DNA of 64,000 bases from assembly GCF_900108035.1 (NCBI RefSeq), contig NZ_FNVS01000017.1, forward strand, positions 1-64,000, read 5' to 3'. Source of the stretch: Parabacteroides chinchillae. GTDB lineage: Bacteria > Bacteroidota > Bacteroidia > Bacteroidales > Tannerellaceae. A model generated the notes under the pieces. It did not search any database. It was given only the letters and a program-made list of their open reading frames with translations, and was not told the DNA's origin. The number at the start of each line of letters is the position of its first letter. Within the stretch, counting starts at the first letter, position 1. This document shows positions 26,655 to 35,417 of this stretch, piece by piece. Both the position numbers and the translations under genes were made by a program.

Positions 26655-29600
26655 TTAGAATTTAACATTAAGGGTAAAACCAAGTGAACGAGTTGAAGGC
26701 AATGCTGCATATTCAAATGCTTGTGCATAGTCTGAACGGCCGAATGAAGATTCTGGATTTATTGGAGCATTTTTGAAAATGTAGAATAAATCACGACCAA
26801 CTGCTGAAAGTTTTACACTTTGTATAGGTAGATTTCTTAACCATGCTTTTGGCAATGTATAGCCAATTGATAATTCACGAAGTTTTACGTAAGAAGCATC
26901 GTATAGATATTCTTCGGCAACACCGTAAGCTCCACCTACTGCAGACCAGTATGTTTGAGCACTAACTGTTTGGGTATTTTCTTTTCCTGTACTTTTTACG
27001 ATACCGTTTACTACTATTTCATTTTCACGATCAAGAGTTCTAGCAGAAGTACCAGCTGCTGTTGCGTATGCGTCAGTAGTTGAAATAAAGTCGCCTCCGC
27101 AACGAATATCAATTAAAGCATTCAAAGAAAGATTTTTCCATCTTAAAGAAGTGCTGAATGAACCGGTCCAGTCCGGAGTCATATTTCCGACAATTTTGTT
27201 CGATTCTTTGATAGGTAGACCATTGTCACCAATAAGCAAGCGACCATTTGCATCGCGTTCATATCCGTTACCCATGATGTCTCCATAACGACCGCCTTCT
27301 TTAACGATAACTTTACCGATACGGGTTTCTTCTCCAATAGTGAATTGTTTTAAGCTCGGATCGAGTTCAATACATTTTGTACGGTTTAATCCCCAGTTTA
27401 AAGTTACATCCCAAGTCCAGTCTTTTGTTTGGATCGGTGTACCTGTTAATGAAACTTCCCAACCATAACTCTTCATCTTACCGGCATTGATCAGCTTTTC
27501 AGAGTAACCGGAAGATATAGGAACTGCAACTTTCAGAATCTGGTTTAATGTATTCGCGTTATAATATGTCAAGTCGAAACCTAAACGGCCATTAAACATA
27601 CGGAACTCAGTACCAACTTCGAAAGAACGGGTATCTTCCGGTTTCAGGTTTGTCAATAGGAATACTGTTGCAGCTGTTGCATTTAATATTTCACCATTTG
27701 TTTTATTCAGTGAATAGACACTTAATAATTGATATGGATTAGTGTCGTTACCTACTTGAGCATAAGATGCACGAAGTTTCCAGAATGAAATTTGCTCCGG
27801 TAATGTTAATATTTCAGACATGATTCCAGACAAACTTACAGAAGGGTAAAAATAAGAACGGTTATTTGCTGGTAATGTAGAAGACCAGTCGTTACGGGCT
27901 GTAACATCTAAATAAAGTTTACTTTTCCATCCAACAGTTGCATTTCCCAATACGGAATTTACATGTTTGTTACTGTAACCTTCAGATGTGGTTTGGTTAT
28001 TACCATTACTTAAAGCAACCAAGTGAGGAATACTGAAATAACCGGATGAACCATTTACATTGTTCCATTTAAAGCTGGTCATTGCTGCACCCAAATTGGC
28101 AGTAACTGAAAAATCACCAAACTGTTTATTGAAGTTAGCCATCAAATCGGCATTGAATTCTTGGTTCGTTGCCATAGTGTGGGTATAAGACGTTGATGTA
28201 TATGTTTGGGTGTAAGAACCGTAATTTCTGATTTGGTCATGATACCAGTCAATACCAACACGTCCTGTTATCTTTAAATAATCAGTGATTTTACCAACCA
28301 ATTGCAATTTTCCAATAATACGATTACGGTCGTCTCTGTTTCCATTTTCAGACATTGTATCTGTATATGGATTTCTGTGTTCATTACTTTGGCCTGACCA
28401 GTTCACTGTATATCCGTCTAATCCGACAGGATCTTTCAAATCAGACAAACGAATACCACGCGGCATAGTGATAAGAGATCTCATGATACCGTATTCTCCT
28501 AATGCCGGACGATTTTCACCTTTTTGGCGCATGTAATTAACTTTTGCGCTTATGTCAATGTATTTGCCTTTTAATTCAGCTCCAAGGTCATAATATTGTT
28601 TGTTCAAAGAATGTCCGGGAGTGATACCCTCGTTTCTTGAATCTGAGAAAGAGAAACGGGCTGTTGCTGTTTCAGAACCTCCGGATGCAGTCAAAGTATT
28701 AGTGTAATTGACGCCTGTACGATAGAAATCATCGATATAGCTGTTTTGAGGTAGTAGTGCGTTTTGTGCATCATAACGGCTATCTTTATAAATACCGTTA
28801 GGGCCACGCCAATTGTCTACCATTTGGCCAGTCATTTTAGGACCCCAGCTTTCGGTTGCACCTACTGTGTAAGTACCACCAGAACCTTGTCCGTAAACAT
28901 TTTGGTATTCGTAAGAATCGTAGGCTTTGCTAAAATGGATGTTTCCGTTATATTCTAACTGTAATTTTCCGGATTGCCCTTTTTTTGTAGTTACAATAAT
29001 AACTCCGTTTTGTGCACGAGAACCATACATAGCAGCGGCATTGGCACCTTTTAGCACGGAAATACTTTCAATGTCTTCTGGGTTAATTTCGGAAGCAGCA
29101 CCAGAGTAGTCGATACCACCCCATTGGTTTGCATCGCCGGTTTGTTTGTCACTGATAGGCATACCGTCTACAACCCATAGCGGTTGGTTGTTACCGCTCA
29201 AAGATGTTGTACCACGTAATATAACACGGGTAGAACCTCCGACGCCTGTCGCTGATTGAGAAATTTGTACACCTGCAACTTTACCTTGTAGCATGTTTGC
29301 TACACTTTCAGAACGGACTTCTGCCATGCTTTCGGCTTTAATTTCCTGCATAGCATAACCCAACGCTTTCTTTTCGCGTTTGATACCAAGAGCAGTTACA
29401 ACAACTTCGTCGAGTTCTTCAACTGTTGAAGACAAAACAACATTGATGTTGTTTTGATTATTAACTGCTACATCAGTAGTTTTGTAACCGATAAAAGACA
29501 CCTCAAGAATAGCATTTGCCGGAGCTTGCATAGAAAAGTTCCCGTCGAAGTCTGTTGTAGTACCGATGTTTGTTCCTTTTACTACGACGTTTGCTCCTGG

Positions 29601-29780
29601 AATGGTTTCTCCATTTCTGTCTTTTACTGTACCCTTTACAACAATTTCTTTTTGTTGTGAGACTGTTACTCCTTCAGAAGGAATAACTGCGTTCGCATTA
29701 ATTGTTCCAATGCCGGATAAGAGCCCGCAGATCAATGCTGTTTGAACGAGCTTTTTCCTTTGTTTGACATTTTTACTCAT
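26655..29780 (-). CDS. SusC/RagA-family TonB-dependent transporter
   Basis: This 1041-residue outer-membrane transporter has a signal peptide and a carboxypeptidase-regulatory-like domain (VVKGTVKDRNGETIPGANVVVKGT, about 47-120). The TonB-box region is EVVVTALGIKREKKALGYAMQE and the plug contains GKVAGVQISQ and TSLSGNNQPLWVVDGMPI. The barrel ends in LGFTLNVKF with a terminal Phe. There is no STN domain. It and the SusD_2 lipoprotein form a two-gene unit between the ROK locus and proC, with a 332-base upstream region. Confidence 0.94.
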   Translation of the reverse strand: MSKNVKQRKKLVQTALICGLLSGIGTINANAVIPSEGVTVSQQKEIVVKGTVKDRNGETIPGANVVVKGTNIGTTTDFDGNFSMQAPANAILEVSFIGYKTTDVAVNNQNNINVVLSSTVEELDEVVVTALGIKREKKALGYAMQEIKAESMAEVRSESVANMLQGKVAGVQISQSATGVGGSTRVILRGTTSLSGNNQPLWVVDGMPISDKQTGDANQWGGIDYSGAASEINPEDIESISVLKGANAAAMYGSRAQNGVIIVTTKKGQSGKLQLEYNGNIHFSKAYDSYEYQNVYGQGSGGTYTVGATESWGPKMTGQMVDNWRGPNGIYKDSRYDAQNALLPQNSYIDDFYRTGVNYTNTLTASGGSETATARFSFSDSRNEGITPGHSLNKQYYDLGAELKGKYIDISAKVNYMRQKGENRPALGEYGIMRSLITMPRGIRLSDLKDPVGLDGYTVNWSGQSNEHRNPYTDTMSENGNRDDRNRIIGKLQLVGKITDYLKITGRVGIDWYHDQIRNYGSYTQTYTSTSYTHTMATNQEFNADLMANFNKQFGDFSVTANLGAAMTSFKWNNVNGSSGYFSIPHLVALSNGNNQTTSEGYSNKHVNSVLGNATVGWKSKLYLDVTARNDWSSTLPANNRSYFYPSVSLSGIMSEILTLPEQISFWKLRASYAQVGNDTNPYQLLSVYSLNKTNGEILNATAATVFLLTNLKPEDTRSFEVGTEFRMFNGRLGFDLTYYNANTLNQILKVAVPISSGYSEKLINAGKMKSYGWEVSLTGTPIQTKDWTWDVTLNWGLNRTKCIELDPSLKQFTIGEETRIGKVIVKEGGRYGDIMGNGYERDANGRLLIGDNGLPIKESNKIVGNMTPDWTGSFSTSLRWKNLSLNALIDIRCGGDFISTTDAYATAAGTSARTLDRENEIVVNGIVKSTGKENTQTVSAQTYWSAVGGAYGVAEEYLYDASYVKLRELSIGYTLPKAWLRNLPIQSVKLSAVGRDLFYIFKNAPINPESSFGRSDYAQAFEYAALPSTRSLGFTLNVKF

Positions 29781-30112
29781 ACAAGGTTATTTTTATAAGT
29801 GGATAATTTGCATACTCGCTTGTATGCTGTGATTTTCTTTTTATTGATGGTAGTTTTTGTTCAAAACAATTTATTTGTCAAATATTTTAATAAATGACGC
29901 TGCGAATATAATATGTTTTGAAAACAAAATTTGTATTTTAAATGTTAAAATTTAACGCGATGTGCGCTTTTAACATTCTCGAAAGGTGAGATTTTTTTTA
30001 TTTGCCTGTTACTCAATGTGGTTTCGGAAGAAAGAAAAATAAAATTGTTTGTTATTTCAACAGGTTATATCGAATGCTAATCAATCTTATTTTTCTTTCT
30101 GTTTTTTTTGTT
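29781..30112. other. Intergenic region upstream of the second susC
   Basis: This AT-rich stretch of 332 bases should hold the susC promoter. An inverted repeat, GCATAC-N6-GTATGC (29810-29827), lies 30 bases before the start codon and could be an operator or a leader hairpin. A near-consensus AATATTTG on the minus strand (29879-29886) is the best -7 candidate. The proC stop is at 30113, with no clear terminator beside it. Confidence 0.4.
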
Positions 30113-30916
30113 TTATTTACTAGCTTTTAAGCCTCTTATTACTGCTGATGTAAATCCGGATAATTCCATTTCATTCAAGCCTTTAATCGTAATTCCCCCT
30201 GGAGTGGTTACTTTATCTATTTCGGCTTCAGGATTACTTTTGTTTTCGATTAATAGATCTACGGCTCCTTTAACAGTATGTACAACAATTTCTTGTGCCT
30301 GTTTTGGATAAAAACCTAATTCCACACCGCCTTCTATTGCAGCTCGAATGTAACGGAGTGCAAATGCTATACCGCTGGAAGCTAAAGCTGTGCCCGCAGC
30401 CATTAATCGTTCATCTATTAATAAAGTATTTCCTAATTCATTAAATATATTAAGAATTGAATTTGTTTGTTCCTGGGATGCATTATAGGCTGCTATGAAA
30501 GTCATACTGCTGAGAACTTCGATTGCCGTATTGGGCATAATTCGAAAAATTGCAGGAGCGACAGCATTATCACAATCAATATCCTTGATGAGAAAATTGT
30601 TTAATTCTTCAAAGGTGATGCCTGCTGCTACAGATACGATAATTTGTTTTTCATAATTAAGTACGGGTTTGATTTCGTTGATAACTGTAGCTACACGCCA
30701 CGGTTTAACAGCAATTATGATGATATCGGCATTACTTACAGCTTCAATATTGTTATGGGTAAGAATAAAATCAGGATTAATGTCCCTCATTTTATTTAAT
30801 GTGTCTTCCGATTGGGCTGTACAAATAATGTCAGATGCTTTGAATATAGAACTTTGAGCCAGGCCCCGCCCGATAGCTCCTCCTATATTTCCCGAACCTA
30901 TAATTGCTATTTTCAT
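30113..30916 (-). CDS. proC: Pyrroline-5-carboxylate reductase
   Basis: ProC reduces 1-pyrroline-5-carboxylate to proline with NAD(P)H, the last step of proline synthesis. The 267-residue protein has the N-terminal nucleotide motif IAIIGSGNIGGAIGRGL, IIIAVKPWRV about residue 65, VAAGITFEELNNF about 95, FRIMPNTAIEV about 123 and, at the C-terminus, VTTPGGITIKGLNEME, the P5CR signature. It is 27 kb from proBA in this window and near the arginine operon. A divergent promoter region separates it from the C1 peptidase gene. Confidence 0.95.
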   Translation of the reverse strand: MKIAIIGSGNIGGAIGRGLAQSSIFKASDIICTAQSEDTLNKMRDINPDFILTHNNIEAVSNADIIIIAVKPWRVATVINEIKPVLNYEKQIIVSVAAGITFEELNNFLIKDIDCDNAVAPAIFRIMPNTAIEVLSSMTFIAAYNASQEQTNSILNIFNELGNTLLIDERLMAAGTALASSGIAFALRYIRAAIEGGVELGFYPKQAQEIVVHTVKGAVDLLIENKSNPEAEIDKVTTPGGITIKGLNEMELSGFTSAVIRGLKASK

Positions 30917-30950
30917 TTGTTGCTTATTTAATTAATAATCATCTTCGATA

Positions 30951-30958
30951 CAAAAGTA
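30951..30958 (-). promoter_or_regulatory. -7 element of proC
   Basis: The minus strand reads TACTTTTG, matching TAnnTTTG, 35 bases before the proC ATG. It lies back to back with the peptidase promoter at 30975. Confidence 0.55.
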
Positions 30959-30974
30959 TATAAAATAAATCTAT

Positions 30975-30982
30975 TACATTTG
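30975..30982 (+). promoter_or_regulatory. -7 element of the C1 peptidase gene
   Basis: TACATTTG matches TAnnTTTG, 42 bases before the ATG at 31025. The apparent longer frame from 30980 begins inside this element, which argues for the later start. Confidence 0.6.
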
Positions 30983-31024
30983 CAAACAAGATTAATTGCT
31001 AATAAAAAAATCAATAACAGAAAG

Positions 31025-32212
31025 ATGAAGAAACTTATCGCCGCTGGTTTATTGCTGGCATGTTCGCTTACAACATTGAGTGCACAGGATGCAAAGGGAG
31101 AATATGTTTTTACTCCCGTTAAAGAATTGAAAATTACTCCGGTTAAAAATCAAAATCGTACAGGAACATGCTGGTGTTTTTCAACATTAGGATTTCTTGA
31201 ATCAGAATTACTCCGTATGGGAAAAGGAGAATATGATCTTTCGGAAATGTATATTGTGAATCATTCTTATAAAGATAAAGCGGATAAATTTGTGCGTTTA
31301 CATGGTAAGCTGAATTTTGCCCAGGGCGGTTCTTTTGAGGATGTTTTATATGCCTGGAAGAATTATGGTATTGTTCCGGAAGAAGTTATGACTGGTTTGC
31401 AGTATGGCGAAGATATGCATGCTCACAGTGAAATGGAACAAGTGGCAACTGCATATCTGAATGCTTTGATTAAAAATCCGAATGGAAAACTGTCTACTGC
31501 ATGGCAGAAAGGATTCGACGGTATTATTGATGCTTATCTGGGAGAATTTCCTAAAACATTTACTTATAAAGGCAAAGAATATACACCTATAAGTTTTGCT
31601 AAAGAATTAGGGCTTAATATGGATGATTATGTATCGTTGACATCTTTTACTCATCATCCTTTTTATACGACTTTCCCGATAGAGGTAGAAGATAACTGGC
31701 GTTGGGCCGATTCATATAATTTACCGATCGACGAATTGATGGAAGTTTTTGATAACGCTATTAATACGGGCTATACTATTGCTTGGGGGTCTGATGTTAG
31801 CGAGAAAGGTTATACTCGTAATGGTATTGGTGTTATTCCTGATATTGAATCATTGGAACGCAGTGGTTCTGACCAAGATCGTTGGTTAGGCCTGACTAAA
31901 AAAGAGAAAGATGAAGAAATCAAAAAAATGTTGGAGAAGCCTTGTGATGAACTAACTATTACTCAGGAAATGCGCCAGACTGCTTATGATAATTATCAAA
32001 CAACCGATGATCATGGTATGCAGATATACGGTATTGCAAAAGATCAAAATGGTAAGAAGTTTTATATGGTGAAGAACTCTTGGGGCACGGATAATAAGTA
32101 CAAAGGAACTTGGTATGTTTCCGAACCTTTTGTGAAATACAAAACAATGAATATTGTTGTTCACAAAGATGCTTTGCCAAAAGCTATCAGAACTAAGTTG
32201 GGAATTAAATAA
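31025..32212 (+). CDS. Exported C1-family cysteine peptidase (bleomycin hydrolase-like)
   Basis: The 395-residue protein has a signal peptide (MKKLIAAGLLLACSLTTLSAQ) and a C1B papain-fold domain. The catalytic Cys is in NRTGTCWCFS (about residue 47), the His in DDHGMQIYG (about 338) and the Asn in VKNSWG (about 355). Unlike classical cytosolic aminopeptidase C, it should act in the periplasm or beyond. The start at 31025 gives the signal peptide directly, and the promoter element lies within the longer frame. Its substrate is unknown. It is monocistronic and followed by a terminator. Confidence 0.9.
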   Translation: MKKLIAAGLLLACSLTTLSAQDAKGEYVFTPVKELKITPVKNQNRTGTCWCFSTLGFLESELLRMGKGEYDLSEMYIVNHSYKDKADKFVRLHGKLNFAQGGSFEDVLYAWKNYGIVPEEVMTGLQYGEDMHAHSEMEQVATAYLNALIKNPNGKLSTAWQKGFDGIIDAYLGEFPKTFTYKGKEYTPISFAKELGLNMDDYVSLTSFTHHPFYTTFPIEVEDNWRWADSYNLPIDELMEVFDNAINTGYTIAWGSDVSEKGYTRNGIGVIPDIESLERSGSDQDRWLGLTKKEKDEEIKKMLEKPCDELTITQEMRQTAYDNYQTTDDHGMQIYGIAKDQNGKKFYMVKNSWGTDNKYKGTWYVSEPFVKYKTMNIVVHKDALPKAIRTKLGIK

Positions 32213-32234
32213 TATACATTAGATTATAAAAATG

Positions 32235-32275
32235 AAAAGAGGCTTTCTCTGTAATTACAGGGAATAGCCTCTTTT
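32235..32275. terminator. Terminator between convergent genes
   Basis: AAAAGAGGCT (32235-32244) pairs with AGCCTCTTTT (32266-32275), with a second palindrome CTGTAATTACAG inside the loop (32249-32260). It serves the C1 peptidase and probably also the NlpE-like gene ending at 32303. Confidence 0.75.
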
Positions 32276-32302
32276 CTATATATACAAAGATGTGCTGCTT
32301 TA

Positions 32303-32902
32303 TTATTGTACTTCTGTTAATACATAACTTATATCACCGGATACCGGCTGTAGTTGTTCATCTAACATAATAAGTGTATTTCCACTTACCAGGAAATAAA
32401 TAATCTGACTACCATCGCTTGGAATAAGAGCATATACTGTTGCATTTGCATCAGCAGGAGTTCCTTTCTTTACCTGTCTTTTTCCGGTAGAACTATACGT
32501 TTTACTTTGTCCGTTGTCTTCAGTGAGATAAACTGCATCCATTTCATAAACGCCATTGTCGGTGTCATCTTGTTGATAATACATAGTCAGATCGTAATCA
32601 ACTTCGGGAGCATTTTGAGCATTCGAAGCAGCAGCTTTTTTATTTGTTACTTTGCCTTTATACTTCTTTTGGATTACGGCACCTTTTTTCGGCTCAGCTT
32701 TTAATGAATCGCGCATATTGACAGGCTTGGCTGTCTTTTCTTTCATCGAAGGAATGATAGGTACAGCAACTTCCACCGGGACAGCTTCGGCTACTGTTAC
32801 GCTTTCTTCTTCTACTTCAACGGGAACATTTTGTTGGGATTTATTCCCGCTACATGCAGCCAAAAGTCCCAGGGCTGCTACAGCGATAAAATACTTTTTC
32901 AT
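32303..32902 (-). CDS. NlpE-like lipoprotein
   Basis: The 199-residue lipoprotein has the lipobox LAAC (Cys17), a low-complexity linker rich in Val, Glu and Lys (about residues 25-95) and a C-terminal domain resembling the NlpE N-terminal barrel: VDYDLTMYYQQDD, VYEMDAVYL, STGKRQVKKGTPADANATVY and GNTLIMLDEQLQPV. NlpE proteins sense envelope stress or metals in other bacteria, but many Bacteroidetes copies have no known role. The CxxC copper motif of the Escherichia coli protein is absent here. Confidence 0.7.
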   Translation of the reverse strand: MKKYFIAVAALGLLAACSGNKSQQNVPVEVEEESVTVAEAVPVEVAVPIIPSMKEKTAKPVNMRDSLKAEPKKGAVIQKKYKGKVTNKKAAASNAQNAPEVDYDLTMYYQQDDTDNGVYEMDAVYLTEDNGQSKTYSSTGKRQVKKGTPADANATVYALIPSDGSQIIYFLVSGNTLIMLDEQLQPVSGDISYVLTEVQ

Positions 32903-33004
32903 TTACATTGTGTTTTAAAGTGACGTTTGGGGATATAACAAAAGTTCCCCTGTATTTTGTTTTACAGAGGAACAATTTTAACTATTTCTAAATTCGTTCG
33001 TTTA

Positions 33005-33241
33005 TTATTTTGCTGTAGGCTTTACTGCATCAACAGAGATACCTTGAAATACTCTAGAGTCTGAACCTGGCAGATAAGGATAGATCATGGCAATCATAAA
33101 TGCGTAAAGAAGAAACCGGATTATATTTAATGAGGGTTGGGCCCAGTCCGGATAAAAACCTGTGATTTTTAATTTTTCCGATTCAATTTCGTTTGCGATA
33201 TATTGAAGTCCTTTTATTTTGTATTTGATGCAATAAATTGT
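33005..33241 (-). pseudogene. MscS-type mechanosensitive channel remnant
   Basis: In the gap between argD and the NlpE-like gene, one open minus-strand frame reads about 78 codons, including KLKITGFYPDWAQPS, RFLLYAFMIAMIYPYLPGSDS and VFQGISV, then VDAVKPTAK and a stop. This matches the inner-membrane part of Bacteroidetes MscS-family channels just before the pore helix. The pore segment and the whole cytoplasmic domain are missing after GISV, and there is no start codon or N-terminal region. It is a relic left by deletion on both sides. The argD terminator hairpin lies at its upstream edge. Confidence 0.75.
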
Positions 33242-33246
33242 ATCAT

Positions 33247-33283
33247 AAAAGCCGTTGTCCGGAAATATCCAGACAGCGGCTTT
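33247..33283 (-). terminator. Terminator of the arg operon
   Basis: AAAGCCG (33248-33254) and CGGCTTT (33277-33283) close a nearly complete stem that continues through TTGTCCGGA / TCCAGACAG with two mismatches. The minus strand then has TTTT. It lies 20 bases after the end of argD. Confidence 0.7.
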
Positions 33284-33302
33284 ATATTAAATAAAGAACT
33301 AA

Positions 33303-34430
33303 TTAAGCGTTGAGAACTTTCTTGAAACGTTTCATAAACTCTTGTGCTTCTGCCATGCTGAGGCAAAGAGGAGGAAGTAAACGGATTGTATTTGTCCCGG
33401 CTACACCTGTGAATACTTTCTCTTCAAACAGCAGCTTGCTGCGCACTTCTTTGATCGACTTTTCAAATTCGATACCGATCATCAAACCACGTCCGCGTAC
33501 TTCTTTGATTCCTGGTAGTTTATGTAATTCATCTAATAGATATGCACCTACCTTGGAAGCGTTGCCTATCAGATTTTCAGTCTCCATAATGTCGAGTACT
33601 GCAATGGCAGCAGCACAAGCCAGGTGGTTTCCGCCGAATGTTGTTCCCAACATGCCGTAAACAGGCTTAAACATCGGACTGATAAGCAATCCACTCATCG
33701 GAAAACCATTACCTATACCTTTTGCTACGGTGATTAGATCCGGTTTGATACCTGCATATTGGTGTGCGAAGAACTTTCCGCTACGTCCATAGCCGGATTG
33801 TATTTCGTCTAGAATAAGACAGGCTTCGTATTGGGAACACAGGGCACGTAAATCCTGCATGAACTTATCTGTAGGTAGCTGTATTCCGCCTACGCCCTGA
33901 ATGCCCTCGATGATGACGGATGAAACTCCGCCTTTTTTTAACTCCGCTTCTACAGCGGCAATGTCGTTGATGGGCAGATAGGTTACAGCAAGGTCTTCAT
34001 TTACCGGGGCGATGATTTTCGGGTTGTCGGTAACACGTACTGCGGCCGATGTACGACCGTGGAAAGCATGCTTAAAAGCCAGGACACGTTTCTTTCCATT
34101 ATGAAAAGAAGCCAGTTTTAGGGCATTTTCGTTTGCTTCTGCTCCAGAGTTGATCAGGAAAAGCGAATAATCATCATATCCGCAAGCTTTTCCTAATTTG
34201 TCCGCCAGTTTTTGTTGTAGGCTATTGATTACTGAATTGGAATAAAAGCCTAACTTATTTACTTGCTCTGTGATTGCTTTTACATAAGCGGGATGGCTGT
34301 GTCCAACGGAAATAACAGCATGCCCGCCATAAAGATCGAGGTATTCGGTACCTTGGGCATCCCATACGTGGCAACCTTTTCCCTTTACGATCTCTATATT
34401 GAATAATGGATATACGTCGAATAAATTCAT
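33303..34430 (-). CDS. argD: Acetylornithine/succinylornithine aminotransferase
   Basis: This PLP enzyme transfers an amino group to N-acyl-glutamate semialdehyde to form N-acylornithine. The 375-residue class-III aminotransferase shows LFINSGAEANENALKLA (about 100), FKHAFHGRT (about 123), CLILDEIQSGYGRSGKFFAHQYAGIKPDLITVAKGIGNGFP in pieces with the PLP lysine at AKGIGNG (about 236), and GTTFGGNHLACAAA (about 265). In Bacteroides fragilis the pathway uses N-succinyl rather than N-acetyl intermediates, so either acyl form is possible here. It is the last gene of the argR operon. Confidence 0.93.
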   Translation of the reverse strand: MNLFDVYPLFNIEIVKGKGCHVWDAQGTEYLDLYGGHAVISVGHSHPAYVKAITEQVNKLGFYSNSVINSLQQKLADKLGKACGYDDYSLFLINSGAEANENALKLASFHNGKKRVLAFKHAFHGRTSAAVRVTDNPKIIAPVNEDLAVTYLPINDIAAVEAELKKGGVSSVIIEGIQGVGGIQLPTDKFMQDLRALCSQYEACLILDEIQSGYGRSGKFFAHQYAGIKPDLITVAKGIGNGFPMSGLLISPMFKPVYGMLGTTFGGNHLACAAAIAVLDIMETENLIGNASKVGAYLLDELHKLPGIKEVRGRGLMIGIEFEKSIKEVRSKLLFEEKVFTGVAGTNTIRLLPPLCLSMAEAQEFMKRFKKVLNA

Positions 34431-34445
34431 AATGGATGATGTTTG

Positions 34446-35414
34446 TTAAAATGCTGATGGCTTCAAATGCAGCCCTACGGTTTCTTCCAGGCCGAACAGT
34501 AAGTTCATGTTGTGCACTGCTTGTCCGCTGGCACCTTTCAGCAGATTGTCTATCATTGAAATGATGAGGAGTTTATCGCCATGCTTTTCCAGATGAATAA
34601 GACATTTATTAGTATTAACCACTTGTTTCAGATCCGGGTTCTTTTCTGTCAGGAAAGTGAACGAATGATCATCGTAGTACTCTTCGTATATACGCTTGAT
34701 TTCGTTTAGTTCAATCTTGCAATCCAGATAAGTCGTGGCAAAGATTCCACGGGAGAAATTACCTCTTACCGGAATGAAGTTGATAGCACTGCTGAAACTG
34801 TTCTGTAATTGTTGCAGGCTTTGTCCTATTTCTGCCAGATGCTGATGTGTAAATGGTTTATATATTGATATATTATCATTGCGCCAGCTGAAATGTGATG
34901 TTGACGAAGGTTTTACGCCTGCTCCGGTAGAACCGGTTATTGCATTTACGTGAAGTTCGGAATTCAACATCAGATGTTTGGCCAGAGGCAAAACACCCAA
35001 CTGAATGCAGGTAGCAAAACATCCTGGGTTTGCAATATGTTTTGAACCGCAGATACGGCGGCGGTTCAGTTCCGGCAATCCATAAACAAAATCGTGTTCA
35101 TCGCTTTTGATACGGTAATCCATACTAAGGTCGATAATCTTCACATTTTCCGGAACCGTATTATTTTCCATGAACTTTTTTGTATCGCCGTGGGCAGTAC
35201 AGAAGAAAAGCAAATCGATACTGTCCAATGGAAGCTGGTCGGTAAAGCGCATATCAGTTTCACCATAAAGACCGCCGTGTACATCGGTAATAAGGTTGCC
35301 AGCGTTACTGGTACTGTTTACAAATACAATTTCGGCATCCGGATGATTAAGCAGCAGGCGGACCAATTCTCCTGCCGTATAACCTGCACCTCCTATAATT
35401 CCAATTTTAATCAT
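34446..35414 (-). CDS. argC: N-acetyl-gamma-glutamyl-phosphate reductase
   Basis: ArgC reduces N-acyl-glutamyl phosphate to the semialdehyde with NADPH. The 322-residue protein has the N-terminal IGIIGGAGYTAGELVRLLLNHPDAEI motif in its usual form, the catalytic-cysteine motif HIANPGCFATCIQLG (about 127-141) and the substrate-binding TGSTGAGVKPS followed by PFTHQHLAEI. It has a normal family length and lies 15 bases before argD. Like argD it may act on N-succinyl intermediates in this order. Confidence 0.95.
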   Translation of the reverse strand: MIKIGIIGGAGYTAGELVRLLLNHPDAEIVFVNSTSNAGNLITDVHGGLYGETDMRFTDQLPLDSIDLLFFCTAHGDTKKFMENNTVPENVKIIDLSMDYRIKSDEHDFVYGLPELNRRRICGSKHIANPGCFATCIQLGVLPLAKHLMLNSELHVNAITGSTGAGVKPSSTSHFSWRNDNISIYKPFTHQHLAEIGQSLQQLQNSFSSAINFIPVRGNFSRGIFATTYLDCKIELNEIKRIYEEYYDDHSFTFLTEKNPDLKQVVNTNKCLIHLEKHGDKLLIISMIDNLLKGASGQAVHNMNLLFGLEETVGLHLKPSAF

Positions 35415-35417
35415 GTC

